NCBI RefSeq assembly: GCF_007859765.1 | Contig: NZ_SIHJ01000002.1 | Location: 775,615 to 839,614 of the forward strand | DNA length: 64,000 nucleotides | Origin: Posidoniimonas corsicana | GTDB lineage: Bacteria > Planctomycetota > Planctomycetia > Pirellulales > Lacipirellulaceae | Reading direction: 5' to 3' | Part shown: in pieces, positions 17,081 to 25,601 of the stretch | How positions within the stretch are numbered: the first letter of the stretch is position 1 | Layout: each line of letters begins with the position of its first letter | Position numbers and translations under genes: made by a program | Notes under the pieces: generated by a model | Told to the model about the DNA's origin: nothing | Seen by the model: the letters and a program-made list of their open reading frames with translations, nothing else | The model's database searches: none

Positions 17081-17959
17081 ATGAGACACCTCGTGATTGG
17101 CTGCGGTTACCTTGGGCAGCGTGTGGCGGCTTTGTGGCGCGACGCGGGACACGAAGTCGTCGCGTTGACGCGCGACAGCGGCCGTCAGGTAGAGTTTGAT
17201 ACGCTCGGCCTGCGCGCCGTCGTCGGCGACGTCACCCAGCCCGCTACGCTCGCGCCGCTGGGCGACGCGCCGGTTGACACCCTGCTGTACGCGGTGGGCT
17301 ACGACCGCGCGGCCGCGCCTTCTATCCAGCAGGTGTACGCGGACGGGCTGCGGAACGTGCTCCAGGCGCTGCCCGCTCAGACCCGCCGCGTCGTTTACAT
17401 CAGCACGACCGGCGTCTACGGCCCGGCCGGCGGCGACTGGGTAGACGAGCAGACCCCCGCCAATCCGCTACGCGACGGCGGCCGCGCGTCGCTAGCGGCG
17501 GAGCAGACGCTGCACGAAAGCCGGTTCGCCGATCGCGGCGTTGCGCTCCGCCTCGCGGGCATCTACGGCCCGGGCCGCGTTCCGTTCTTGCAGCAACTCT
17601 CCGGCGGCGAACCAATCCCCGCGCCCGCAGACGGGTGGCTGAATCTGATCCACGTCGACGATGCGGCGCGGATTGTGGAACAGGCCGCGGTGGTTGAGAA
17701 CGTGTCGCAACTGTACTGCGTTTCCGATGGCCAGCCGGTGCAGCGTGGCGACTACTACCGCGAGGTTGCACGGCTGGTGGGCGCCGATCCCCCGAGGTTT
17801 GTCGCCCCGGAGCCGGATTCGCCCCGCGCGGCGCGGGCCGCGGCGGACAAGCGGGTCAGCAACCGCCGACTGGTGGCCGAGCTAAAAACCCCGTTCCGCT
17901 ACCCGAGTTACCGGGAGGGTTTGGCCGGCATCCTTGGCAATCCACGGCCCAACGGTTAG
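17081..17959 (+). CDS. NAD(P)-dependent epimerase/SDR (YeeZ-like)
   Basis: A 292-residue Rossmann-fold protein of the extended SDR type. The nucleotide-binding N-terminus is HLVIGCGYLGQRVAALWRDA. Further segments are LRAVVGDVTQP, DTLLYAVGYDR, VVYISTTGVYGPAGGDWVDE and LRLAGIYGPGR. The classical catalytic YxxxK is not evident, as in the atypical YeeZ subgroup. The substrate is unknown. ATG at 17081 begins directly at the conserved Rossmann strand; reading frame further upstream overlaps the divergent RimB gene and was rejected. Confidence 0.82.
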   Translation: MRHLVIGCGYLGQRVAALWRDAGHEVVALTRDSGRQVEFDTLGLRAVVGDVTQPATLAPLGDAPVDTLLYAVGYDRAAAPSIQQVYADGLRNVLQALPAQTRRVVYISTTGVYGPAGGDWVDEQTPANPLRDGGRASLAAEQTLHESRFADRGVALRLAGIYGPGRVPFLQQLSGGEPIPAPADGWLNLIHVDDAARIVEQAAVVENVSQLYCVSDGQPVQRGDYYREVARLVGADPPRFVAPEPDSPRAARAAADKRVSNRRLVAELKTPFRYPSYREGLAGILGNPRPNG

Positions 17960-18030
17960 AAGTGTAGTCTGCCCACGGCGGCCCCGCGCCGCCCCTCACC
18001 GGCCCGCTATCACGCCAACCACGACCACGG

Positions 18031-18813
18031 ATGATCCAGCGTACGCCCCTGTTCCCCAACGTCATTGAGCTGAACCACCAGGCTCGTCAGCGCATCACCT
18101 GCAGCGTCTACCTGATCTACGACGACCAGGCGTGGACCCTGATCGACATCGGGTACGAGGACGCGGTGGAGGACTGCATCGAGCTGATCCGACAGCTCGA
18201 CTTCCCGTTCTCCCGGTGTGTGACGCTGCTCGCCTCGCACGCGGACGTCGACCACATCCAGGGTCTGGCCAAGGCGAAGCAGCTGCTCAAGACCACCGTC
18301 AGTTGCCACCCCGTGGCGGCCGCCAAGCTCGAGGCCGGCGACGTCATCTCCACCTTCGCTAAGATCGAGGCCCAGGGCATCGACCTGGCGATGCCGCCGG
18401 TCAAGTGTGAGAACAAACTCAACGACGGCGATATCCTTTCCGTCGGCAACCTGACGCTGGAGGTCTGGCACACGCCGGGACACACCGACGGTCAGCTGTC
18501 GTTCCGCATGGGCGACCTGCTGTTCTCCGGCGACAACCTGTTCCGCGACGGCTGCGTCGGCGCAATCGACGCCCACCACGGCAGCAGCATCCCCGACTTC
18601 ATCAGCTCGCTCACCCGCATCCGCGACTCCGACGTCAAGTGGCTGCTGCCCAGCCACGGCCCGGCGTTCCGCAAGGACAACGCGCTGATCGACAAGACCA
18701 TCGAGCGGCTCGAGGGCTACCTGCACATGGCCGACTTCGGCACCTGCGCGACCGACTGGCCGCTGATGGACGAGTGGGAGCGGGAGCTCTCCGCGGGGAA
18801 GAATCCGGAGTAG
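18031..18813 (+). CDS. MBL-fold metallohydrolase with variant metal motif
   Basis: A 260-residue metallo-beta-lactamase-fold protein. The order of motifs is clear: [28 protein letters not shown], the metal site [35 protein letters not shown] and LLPSHGPAF. The usual HxHxDH is HADVDH here, with the second His replaced by Asp, which may alter metal preference. The function could be a thioesterase- or glyoxalase-like hydrolase, but the substrate cannot be read from sequence. It is cytosolic and lies 71 bases after the SDR gene. Confidence 0.85.
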   Translation: MIQRTPLFPNVIELNHQARQRITCSVYLIYDDQAWTLIDIGYEDAVEDCIELIRQLDFPFSRCVTLLASHADVDHIQGLAKAKQLLKTTVSCHPVAAAKLEAGDVISTFAKIEAQGIDLAMPPVKCENKLNDGDILSVGNLTLEVWHTPGHTDGQLSFRMGDLLFSGDNLFRDGCVGAIDAHHGSSIPDFISSLTRIRDSDVKWLLPSHGPAFRKDNALIDKTIERLEGYLHMADFGTCATDWPLMDEWERELSAGKNPE

Positions 18814-18931
18814 GATGGTTGGCGGGCGCCGCGGAATATGCGCCGCAGCTCGGTCCCACCATCGGATCGCGCGGCGGAGCCGCGACGCTTCGCAGCCCTC
18901 CCCCATTCCCCCCTTGCCCGCCACCCTCCCT

Positions 18932-19528
18932 ATGTACGAAATCTCCGACGACGTCCTCGGCGTCATCTTCGACTGCGACGGCACGCTCACCGACTCGATG
19001 CCGGTGCACTACCTGTCGTGGAAGCAGGCGTTCGACGCGCACGGCATCGAGTTCACCGAACAACGCTTCTACGCCATGGGCGGCATGCCGAGCGACAAGA
19101 TCGTCGCCACGATGGGCGCCGAGAACGGCAAGCAGCTCAACGTCGATGAGGTGGCGCACGAGAAGGAGTCGAACTTCGTCGAGCTGCTGCACCAGGTGCC
19201 GCCGCTCGAGACCGTGGTCGAGGTGGCCAAGCAGGAGAAGGGGCGGCGGAAGATCGCGGTCGCCAGCGGCGGCTTCCGCTGGGTGATCGACCGCCAGCTC
19301 GCGCACATCGGCCTGGCCGACTGGTTCGACGCGATCGTCACGGCCGAGGACACCGAGCGTCACAAGCCGGAGCCCGACGTGTTCCTCGAGGCCGCGCGGC
19401 AGCTCGGCGTGCCGGCCGACAAGTGCCTGGTGTTCGAGGACTCGGAGCTCGGCCTCGAGGCGGCCCGCCGCGCCGGCATGGACGCGGTCGACGTCCGCCA
19501 GCCGATGTGGGGCAGCAGCTCGGTGTAG
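18932..19528 (+). CDS. HAD-family phosphatase (beta-PGM-like subfamily)
   Basis: A 198-residue haloacid dehalogenase hydrolase. Motif I is VIFDCDGTLTDSMP (nucleophile Asp and acid/base Asp). A small helical cap follows with YLSWKQAFDAHGIEFTEQRF. Motif II is VASGG, motif III is the Lys in RHKPEPDVF, and motif IV is VFEDSELGLEAARRAG. This is the class that includes beta-phosphoglucomutase, YqaB fructose-1-phosphatase and similar sugar phosphatases. ATG at 18932 begins at the conserved N-terminus; upstream frame is low-complexity. The gene ends nine bases from the convergent protease gene. Confidence 0.87.
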   Translation: MYEISDDVLGVIFDCDGTLTDSMPVHYLSWKQAFDAHGIEFTEQRFYAMGGMPSDKIVATMGAENGKQLNVDEVAHEKESNFVELLHQVPPLETVVEVAKQEKGRRKIAVASGGFRWVIDRQLAHIGLADWFDAIVTAEDTERHKPEPDVFLEAARQLGVPADKCLVFEDSELGLEAARRAGMDAVDVRQPMWGSSSV

Positions 19529-19537
19529 TCCGCCGGC

Positions 19538-21022
19538 CTACTCGTCCGACGCCTCCCACACCTTGAGCAGCTCCGGCGAGCCCTGCCGGCGGATGCCCTC
19601 GTCGGTCAGGATCTCCTCGGTCGCTTCGAGCGCCTCGCGGCGGCGGAAGACCAGCGACTCGTACCGCCCCGCCAGGTCGATCTCGACGAACTCGCCCGAC
19701 GCGTCGCGGAGCAGGCTCACCAGGTGCGGCAGGTTCCTGACCGGCTGGCCGTCGACCGACTCGACCACCGCCAGCGTGGCGTTGCTGTAGCCGCGGGTGA
19801 TGCGGTGGGGGAACAGCCGGTTGGGGATCATCACCAGCTCCTCATCAGGGAACCGCTTGAGGTCGCGGAGCCGGCCGAGCAGCGGGTTGTCGGTCGCCAT
19901 GAAGCTGGCCCACATCCTCGGCCCGCCGCGCACGGCGACCTCCTGCGTCGCGGTGGTGAAGACCAGCGGCCCCCAGATGAAGTAGTCGGGGTAGCCGTGG
20001 CCGACGATCGGCAGCACCAGGTCCCGCCCGCGGTGCACGTCAGCCTGGACCTCCAGCGACTCGCCGTCGCGGAAGATCGTAAGTGGTACCTTGCCGTCCT
20101 CCGCGCACTTTGGCGCCTGGTACAGGTACCGCAGGCGTAGCTCGTCGCCCAGGCGGACGTAGCCCTGGTTGTCGATTTCGTGCGGGCCGATGTGCGTGAT
20201 GACGTCCCACCGCTTAAGGACGCTGTCGTCGCCGTAGGGGGCCTCGACCACCACGCCGGTGGTGTCGCCGTCCAGGCCGAGCCGCTCGCGGAGCGCGCGG
20301 TTCTCGGTGGTGTTGACGTCGTCGTACAGGGCGGGCTTGCCGTCGTACGAGCCGTCGGCGACGTCGGCCAGGAAGTCACGGATCTCCTCGACCGGGATCA
20401 GGTAGCCGATGTTGTCCGCCTCGTTGATCTTGCTGAACACCAGGCCGATCAGCTTGTCGTCGGACAGCGCCGGCCCGCCGCTGTTTCCCGGGTTAAGCGC
20501 CGCGTCCACCTGGATCCTGAGCCCCAGCCCCTCGTAGTAGAAGCTCGTGAACTCGATCCGCGAGACAACTCCCTCGGTGATCGACAGCTCCTCTCCGCCC
20601 ATGGGGTAGCCGTAGGCGGTGATTGACTGGCGGAGCTTCGGCAGCTCGTCGGACATCGCGATCGGCGGGATCGACTCCGCGACCGACGCGTCCTCCAGCT
20701 CCAGCACCGCGAGGTCGATGCCCGGCCCAACCGCCACCACACGGGCGGCGTGCTTGTCGGACGCGCCGTGCTGCTGCACCTGGATCTGTGACGCGTGCTG
20801 CACCACGTGCGCGTTGGTCAGGATCCGGTTCCCCTCGATCATCACGCCCGACCCAGACGAGCTGCTGGGGCTCTTCTTGGACCACGGCCGGTAGAAGTCG
20901 GGCGCGCGGCTGGTGACCTCGATCCGCACGACCGAGTCCCGCACGCCGGCAGCCGCCGCGTGGCCCTGCTGCAACAGAACGGCGGCCAGGACGGCCAGGG
21001 TCAGCCCAGGGGTGCGTGGCAT
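19538..21022 (-). CDS. exported HtrA/Deg-type serine protease with PDZ-like region
   Basis: A 494-residue protein. The signal peptide is residues 1-24. The trypsin-like domain has the complete triad: ILTNAHVVQ (His72), GIDLAVLELE (Asp103) and LNPGNSGGPA (Ser181). A Ser-rich loop (SPSSSSGSG) precedes the oxyanion strand. Residues about 255-330 (GVVVEAPYGDDSVLKRWDVI) and about 415-470 (NATLAVVESVDGQPV) are PDZ-like, so the layout is protease-PDZ-PDZ as in plant/bacterial Deg proteins. The likely role is periplasmic or paryphoplasmic protein quality control. The start at 21022 was chosen for the signal peptide. Confidence 0.9.
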   Translation of the reverse strand: MPRTPGLTLAVLAAVLLQQGHAAAAGVRDSVVRIEVTSRAPDFYRPWSKKSPSSSSGSGVMIEGNRILTNAHVVQHASQIQVQQHGASDKHAARVVAVGPGIDLAVLELEDASVAESIPPIAMSDELPKLRQSITAYGYPMGGEELSITEGVVSRIEFTSFYYEGLGLRIQVDAALNPGNSGGPALSDDKLIGLVFSKINEADNIGYLIPVEEIRDFLADVADGSYDGKPALYDDVNTTENRALRERLGLDGDTTGVVVEAPYGDDSVLKRWDVITHIGPHEIDNQGYVRLGDELRLRYLYQAPKCAEDGKVPLTIFRDGESLEVQADVHRGRDLVLPIVGHGYPDYFIWGPLVFTTATQEVAVRGGPRMWASFMATDNPLLGRLRDLKRFPDEELVMIPNRLFPHRITRGYSNATLAVVESVDGQPVRNLPHLVSLLRDASGEFVEIDLAGRYESLVFRRREALEATEEILTDEGIRRQGSPELLKVWEASDE

Positions 21023-21185
21023 GGAGTTTCTCGAGGGTGGTCGGTGGGCGCGTCTGGCCGGCAACGACGCCCAGTGTACCCACGCGGCGGAGCCGGGTCT
21101 AACTTGGCGGGCGCAGGGAGGGAAGATCCGCCCGCCGCCGACGAATACCCTGCTGCCCGCTCACCCTCCCACCACCGGAGCCCCC

Positions 21186-21398
21186 ATGCACCACGACAAC
21201 TGGCAGTGCCCCAAGTGCCACCACGAGCAGTTCGAGGTCGGCGAGTTCCGCGCCACCGGCGGCCGGCTCGCCAAGATGTTCGACGTGCAGAACAAAAAGT
21301 TCAGCACAGTCACGTGCTCCCACTGCAGCTACACCGAGATCTACCGCTCCAGCAGCTCGACGCTGGGCAACGTGTTCGATATCTTCCTGGGAGGTTAG
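21186..21398 (+). CDS. zinc-ribbon nucleic-acid-binding protein
   Basis: A 70-residue protein with two CxxC knuckles: WQCPKCHHEQFEVG and TCSHCSYTEIYR. This matches the small zinc-ribbon family (DUF2082 type) annotated as nucleic-acid-binding. The closing TLGNVFDIFLGG is also family-typical. It ends 23 bases before the cytidine deaminase gene, so the two are probably co-transcribed. The function is unknown beyond likely zinc binding. Confidence 0.82.
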   Translation: MHHDNWQCPKCHHEQFEVGEFRATGGRLAKMFDVQNKKFSTVTCSHCSYTEIYRSSSSTLGNVFDIFLGG

Positions 21399-21421
21399 AC
21401 CACCCCCAGAAGACGCGTCCG

Positions 21422-21826
21422 ATGGCACTCGATCAGGAGCTTGTCGACGCCGCGATCGCCCAGGCGGCGGCGCGGTTCCCTGCCGGCAACGGCGGCGCGG
21501 CGGCCCTGCGGCTGGCGGACGGCCAGATCCTAACCAGCGTCTGCCTCGAGACGCCCAACGAGGCCGTCAACCTCTGCCACGAAACCGGCGCCATCTGCGA
21601 GGCCTACCGGCGCAAAGCGACGGTCGCGGCCAGCGTGTGCGTCAGCCGCGAGGCGCCCGACGCGCCTTTCCTGATCCTCACGCCGTGCGGCGTCTGCCAG
21701 GAGCGGCTCGCCACTTGGGGGCCCGACGTAGTCGCCGCCGTCCCCGCGCCGGGCGACGCCACGCGCTGGCAAGCCAAGACGCTCCGCGAGCTGCAGCCGC
21801 ACTACTGGCGGAACATCTTCCTGTAG
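21422..21826 (+). CDS. cytidine deaminase-like protein
   Basis: A 134-residue single-domain deaminase. Zinc ligands and the catalytic Glu are visible as NLCHETGAICEA, where Cys-His-Glu replaces the CHAE of classical CDA, and TPCGVCQERL supplies the two later cysteines. The length matches tetrameric cytidine or blasticidin-type deaminases. It is predicted to deaminate cytidine or a related base in salvage. It follows the zinc-ribbon gene by 23 bases. Confidence 0.82.
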   Translation: MALDQELVDAAIAQAAARFPAGNGGAAALRLADGQILTSVCLETPNEAVNLCHETGAICEAYRRKATVAASVCVSREAPDAPFLILTPCGVCQERLATWGPDVVAAVPAPGDATRWQAKTLRELQPHYWRNIFL

Positions 21827-21969
21827 CGCCGCCTCTCAGGCCGACGGGCCGGCTGTGACGGTTGTGACGGATTTTCCCTCAATTCCGGTCGCCCGGCCGG
21901 TCGATGCTTTGTCACAGCCAAGGCCGCGCGCCGCGTCCGGGCGAGTTAATCGATTGGGGGGACATTCTG

Positions 21970-22293
21970 ATGATCCGCAGGATCTTTGCAGCCGCGTTCG
22001 TCGCGGTCGTGCTAGCGGGCGTGGCGTCCGACCGGGCGGAAGCCCAGCAGGCCTACGGCCGTTCGTGGGGCGGCACCGCCAGCAGCACCGACTGGCAGCG
22101 GTTCTACCACTACCCGTACGTGTACTACCCTCAGAACTACTGGGGCAGCGAGTACTACCGCAGCGCCGACAGCCTGTACTACCGGTACCCGCCCGAGATG
22201 CGGATCCCGGCCTACAACCGCCGCTGGCACAACTACTACCCGAGCGCCCGCCGGTACCACCAGGGGCACCACTTCAACCTGGACGTCTTTTGA
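21970..22293 (+). CDS. exported Tyr-rich planctomycete protein
   Basis: A 107-residue protein: signal peptide (residues 1-25, MIRRIFAAAFVAVVLAGVAS), then a mature chain very rich in Tyr, His, Arg and Pro (RFYHYPYVYYPQNYWGSEYY; MRIPAYNRRWHNYYPSARRY). It matches my memory of a small planctomycete family carrying the label calmodulin-binding protein, although nothing here shows calmodulin binding. A strong terminator follows at 22328. The likely location is the cell envelope. Confidence 0.72.
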   Translation: MIRRIFAAAFVAVVLAGVASDRAEAQQAYGRSWGGTASSTDWQRFYHYPYVYYPQNYWGSEYYRSADSLYYRYPPEMRIPAYNRRWHNYYPSARRYHQGHHFNLDVF

Positions 22294-22327
22294 TCTCCGG
22301 CTGAAGACCTCTACCGCACAGGAGACG

Positions 22328-22363
22328 GCCCCGGACCTCGGCGAGGTCGGGGCTGTTTTCGTT
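22328..22363 (+). terminator. Rho-independent terminator
   Basis: GCCCC-G-GACCTC over a GGC loop pairs with GAGGTC-GGGGC, followed by TGTTTTCGTT. It lies 35 bases after the stop of the Tyr-rich protein gene. Confidence 0.85.
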
Positions 22364-22458
22364 GCCGGACGCGTTCCGCGCGGCCCGCGGCGCGGGTAGT
22401 TACAATCGAGGGCAAACGGGGCGCCGCCCCTTGACGACCCTCCGCGTGCGGGCCCCGG

Positions 22459-23865
22459 ATGCACGACCTCCGACAACTCTACGACGCGTCCCGCGCGCCC
22501 GCGTACGCCGTCACGCCCGATGGCGTGGTCGCCTACGCCAACGCGGCTTTGTGCGCGTGGGTCAGCCTGCCGGTCGAGTCGGTCGTCGGCCGCAAAGTGG
22601 CCTACCACAGCGAGCCGACCGAGGGCGGACCTCCGGGCGCGTCGACCGGGCCGCTTACCGGGCTCTGCCCGCCGCCGCTCGCGTTTCAGCAGCCCACCGC
22701 CGGCGGCGCCCTGTCGGTAATGGGGCAGGACGGCCGGCTGCGGCACCGCCAAGCGGTGTTCTCGTCGTTCGAGCTTGAGGCCGAGCCGCCGCGGCGGGCG
22801 GTGGTGGCCGTGCTCGACGACCGCGACCTCACGCCGCAAGAACTCGCGGCGTCGCTCTCCGAGCAGCCGGCCGAGGACGTTCTGCACCGCGACATCCGCC
22901 GCTTCCGCCGGGGCCGCAACGAACCGGACGCCACCGCCCTCCTGCTCGGCGACAGCCCAGCCGCGCGGCTGCTCCGCAGCCAGTTCGACCTGGCGCTCCG
23001 GTCCGCCGCGGGCGCGCTCGTGACCAGCCCGTGCGGCCAGGACTCCGCCGCCCTGGCCCGCGCCATCCACTACGGCGCCCACGACCCGCAGGCGCCGCTG
23101 CTGCCGATCGACTTTGCGCGTCTCGACGCCGACGCGGCCGCGGCGCTGCTCAATCAACACGCCGGCCGCCTGCAGGACCGTGCGACCGTGCTGCTCCTTT
23201 CCCCCGACGCCGCTGCCTCCAGCGACCAGAGCCGGATCGCCGACCAGCTATTAGAAGCGCGGCCGCACCGGCTGCTCGCCACCGCGACCGCCGGCGCCGA
23301 TAGCTTGGCGCCGCCGCTGCGGGCGCTGGTCGCGACGCTGTCGCTCCACAGCCCGCCGCTCGCCGAGCGCGACGCGGACCTGCCGATCATGGTGCAGTAC
23401 TACCTGGAGCGGGCCAACTCACTGACCGACGCGCGGGTAGGGCGGGCCAACCCGGAGGCGGTGGACCTGCTCTCCATCTACGACTGGCCGAACGGCGCGG
23501 CGCAGCTCGGCGAGGCGGTCGCCGCCGCCCACGCCGCGTGCGTGGCCGACAGCCCGCACGCCGTGGAGATCGAGGCATCGCACCTGCCGCCGGTGGTCCG
23601 CCACGCCGCGCTGGCCGCCGGCCTGGGCGCCGACGGGCCCGAGTCGGTCGACCTCGACGCCCTGCTCCGCCGGATCGAACGCGAGCTCATCGAGAGGGCG
23701 CTCGACAAGGCCAACCACAACAAGGCCGAAGCCGCCCGCCTGCTGGGGCTCACCCGCCAGCGTTTCTACCGTCGCCTAGAGAGCCTCGTAGAACCCGATA
23801 GTAGCGAGACTCAAGATGCCTCGGTGAACCAAGGCGGCAACTCCCCAGGGGACGCCGATGACTGA
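22459..23865 (+). CDS. degenerate sigma-54-activator-like regulator (PAS, AAA remnant, Fis HTH)
   Basis: A 468-residue protein. Residues 1-120 are PAS-like (YDASRAPAYAVTPDGVVAYA). Residues about 155-380 have the size and helical pattern of the AAA domain of bacterial enhancer-binding proteins. However, no Walker A (GxxGxGK), no GAFTGA loop and no convincing Walker B can be found. Residues 404-443 are a Fis-type helix-turn-helix (NKAEAARLLGLTRQRFYRRL). It should therefore bind DNA but not drive sigma-54 open-complex formation by ATP hydrolysis. Its 3-prime end overlaps the next gene by eight bases. Confidence 0.75.
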   Translation: MHDLRQLYDASRAPAYAVTPDGVVAYANAALCAWVSLPVESVVGRKVAYHSEPTEGGPPGASTGPLTGLCPPPLAFQQPTAGGALSVMGQDGRLRHRQAVFSSFELEAEPPRRAVVAVLDDRDLTPQELAASLSEQPAEDVLHRDIRRFRRGRNEPDATALLLGDSPAARLLRSQFDLALRSAAGALVTSPCGQDSAALARAIHYGAHDPQAPLLPIDFARLDADAAAALLNQHAGRLQDRATVLLLSPDAAASSDQSRIADQLLEARPHRLLATATAGADSLAPPLRALVATLSLHSPPLAERDADLPIMVQYYLERANSLTDARVGRANPEAVDLLSIYDWPNGAAQLGEAVAAAHAACVADSPHAVEIEASHLPPVVRHAALAAGLGADGPESVDLDALLRRIERELIERALDKANHNKAEAARLLGLTRQRFYRRLESLVEPDSSETQDASVNQGGNSPGDADD

Positions 23866-24340
23866 CTCCGGCTGGCTGCTGATCGTCGAGCAGGGCGAGC
23901 GGTGGACCGCCGCGATCCAGTCCCGCCTGCGCCGCACCACCAACCCGCGGCCTCGCGTTCGGCGGCGTGACTCACTGCCCGTGCTCGCGGAGCTGGACGC
24001 CCACGCGCCGCTGTTTGTTGCCCTCGAGGTTCGCTCCGACAACGTCTTTGAGTCCCTTGAGCAGTTGGGGCGGCTGAACCGGCTGCCAAGTGTGGGCTGT
24101 GCGGCTCTGCTCTCGCTCGGCCCCGACGCCGCCGAGGCGGACCGCCGGCTGCTGCAGCTCGCGGCCCTTGAGGCGGGCGCCTGCCTGGCGGTCGAATCGC
24201 CCCGCGCGGTACCTCCGCTGCTGACCGCCGTCGGGCGTTCGCTGGACGCGGCCCGCCGTTCGGCCGACCGCGTGCTGCCGCCGCACGAGCGGGTCTGGCG
24301 GCGGCTGCCTTGGCAACCCGAACCATGGCCGGTAGGGTGA
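23858..24340 (+). CDS. hypothetical partner protein of the Fis-type regulator
   Basis: A 160-residue soluble protein of unknown family. The start overlaps the upstream regulator by eight bases (GATGACTGA), so the pair is translationally coupled. The pattern of alternating hydrophobic strands and helices (WLLIVEQGERWTAAIQSRL, APLFVALEV, GCAALLSLG, AGACLAVESP) resembles a receiver-like alpha/beta fold lacking the usual phospho-acceptor Asp cluster. It is probably a regulatory accessory subunit, by context only. Confidence 0.6.
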   Translation: MTDSGWLLIVEQGERWTAAIQSRLRRTTNPRPRVRRRDSLPVLAELDAHAPLFVALEVRSDNVFESLEQLGRLNRLPSVGCAALLSLGPDAAEADRRLLQLAALEAGACLAVESPRAVPPLLTAVGRSLDAARRSADRVLPPHERVWRRLPWQPEPWPVG

Positions 24341-24385
24341 GTTGTTGCTCCCCACCCCACCGCTCCCCGTATTGTGCCGCCTGAA

Positions 24386-25459
24386 ATGTCTGACCTGACG
24401 CCCGAATCCGTGCTGCAACTGTTGGCCGACTTCAAGGACCCCGAGACCGGCCGCGGCGTTCAGAAGATGGACCAGGTTCGGGAGGTCAAAGTCGACGGGC
24501 AGGCGGTGAAGGTCACGCTGGGGCTCACCAGCTGGTCGGCGATCCTGGCCGACGAGGTCACGCAGCACTGCCACGACTTCCTCGCCGAGCGGCTGCCCGC
24601 GGGCGCGAAGATTGAAGTGCAGACCGCTCCGCACGAGCGGCCGGCCGAACCGATCGGACAGATCGGCCTGCGCGCCAAGAGCGTGATCGCGGTCGGCTCG
24701 GGCAAAGGGGGCGTCGGTAAGAGCACGGTCGCGACGTCGCTTGCGCTGGCTCTTTGCAAAGCCGGGTCCAAGGTGGGACTGATGGACGCAGACGTTTACG
24801 GGCCGAGCGTCCCGCACCTGCTGGGGACCAACGAACGCCCGGTCGCGGTGGACAAGCGGCTGCAGCCGATCGAGAAGGACGGGCTGCGGCTCATGAGCAT
24901 GGGCTTCCTGGTCCCGAAGGAGGAGGCCGTGGTCTGGCGGGGGCCGATGCTGCACGGCGCGATCACGCAGTTCCTCAAGGACACCGACTGGGGCGACCTC
25001 GACTACCTGATCATCGACATGCCGCCCGGCACCGGCGACATCGCGCTGACGCTCTCGCAGCTGCTGCCGCTGACCGGCGCCGTGGTGGTTTGCACGCCGC
25101 AGGAGGTTGCGCTCTTGGACGCGGTCAAGGCGATCGCCATGTTCCGCAAGGTGAAGATCCCGTTGCTGGGCGTGGTGGAGAACATGAGCTACTTCCTCTG
25201 CCCCGACAACAACAAGCGCTACGACATCTTTGGCACGGGCGGCGCCCGCGCGAAGGCCGAGGAGCTCTCGGCGCCCTTCCTCGGCGAGCTGCCGATCAAC
25301 ATCGCGATCCGCCAGCGCGGCGACGACGGACAGACCTCCGGCAACCTGGACGACGCGCAGACCGCCGGCTACTTCGAGCAGATCGCCCGGCAGATGGTCC
25401 GCAACATCGCCCGCGAGCACGAGCGGGCCCCGGCGATGCCCTCGCTGCCGGTGCTGTAA
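24386..25459 (+). CDS. mrp: Mrp/NBP35-family P-loop ATPase (Fe-S carrier) lacking one CxxC cysteine
   Basis: A 357-residue protein. Residues 1-85 are a MIP18/DUF59-like domain. Residues 95-350 are the MRP ATPase with the deviant Walker A VGSGKGGVGKST (residues 103-114), DADVYGPSVPHLLG, YLIIDMPPGTGDIALTLSQL and ENMSYFLCPDNN. In Fe-S carrier Mrp/ApbC proteins the last segment normally reads Cys-x-x-Cys; here the second Cys is Asn. A GTG 12 bases upstream is an alternative start; ATG at 24386 begins the conserved region. A bidirectional terminator follows. Confidence 0.9.
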   Translation: MSDLTPESVLQLLADFKDPETGRGVQKMDQVREVKVDGQAVKVTLGLTSWSAILADEVTQHCHDFLAERLPAGAKIEVQTAPHERPAEPIGQIGLRAKSVIAVGSGKGGVGKSTVATSLALALCKAGSKVGLMDADVYGPSVPHLLGTNERPVAVDKRLQPIEKDGLRLMSMGFLVPKEEAVVWRGPMLHGAITQFLKDTDWGDLDYLIIDMPPGTGDIALTLSQLLPLTGAVVVCTPQEVALLDAVKAIAMFRKVKIPLLGVVENMSYFLCPDNNKRYDIFGTGGARAKAEELSAPFLGELPINIAIRQRGDDGQTSGNLDDAQTAGYFEQIARQMVRNIAREHERAPAMPSLPVL

Positions 25460-25524
25460 CCGCCCAGCTGCGGTGCGGAGCGGCCCAGCCGGGGTGGCTC
25501 CAGAAGAGCTTTCCACCAACGAAT

Positions 25525-25560
25525 AAAGGCCGGAACCGCTGAGCGGGACCGGCCTTTTTT
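25525..25560. terminator. bidirectional terminator between mrp and the H1-like gene
   Basis: AAAGGCCGG pairs with CCGGCCTTT around an inner ACCGCTGAGCGG hairpin. A T-run follows on the plus strand, and A-tracts give a shorter T-run for the convergent gene. It sits between the mrp stop at 25459 and the H1-like stop at 25602. Confidence 0.85.
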
Positions 25561-25601
25561 CGTTGTTTCAGCGGGCGTTTTGCGTCCGGGACGACGCCGC
25601 C

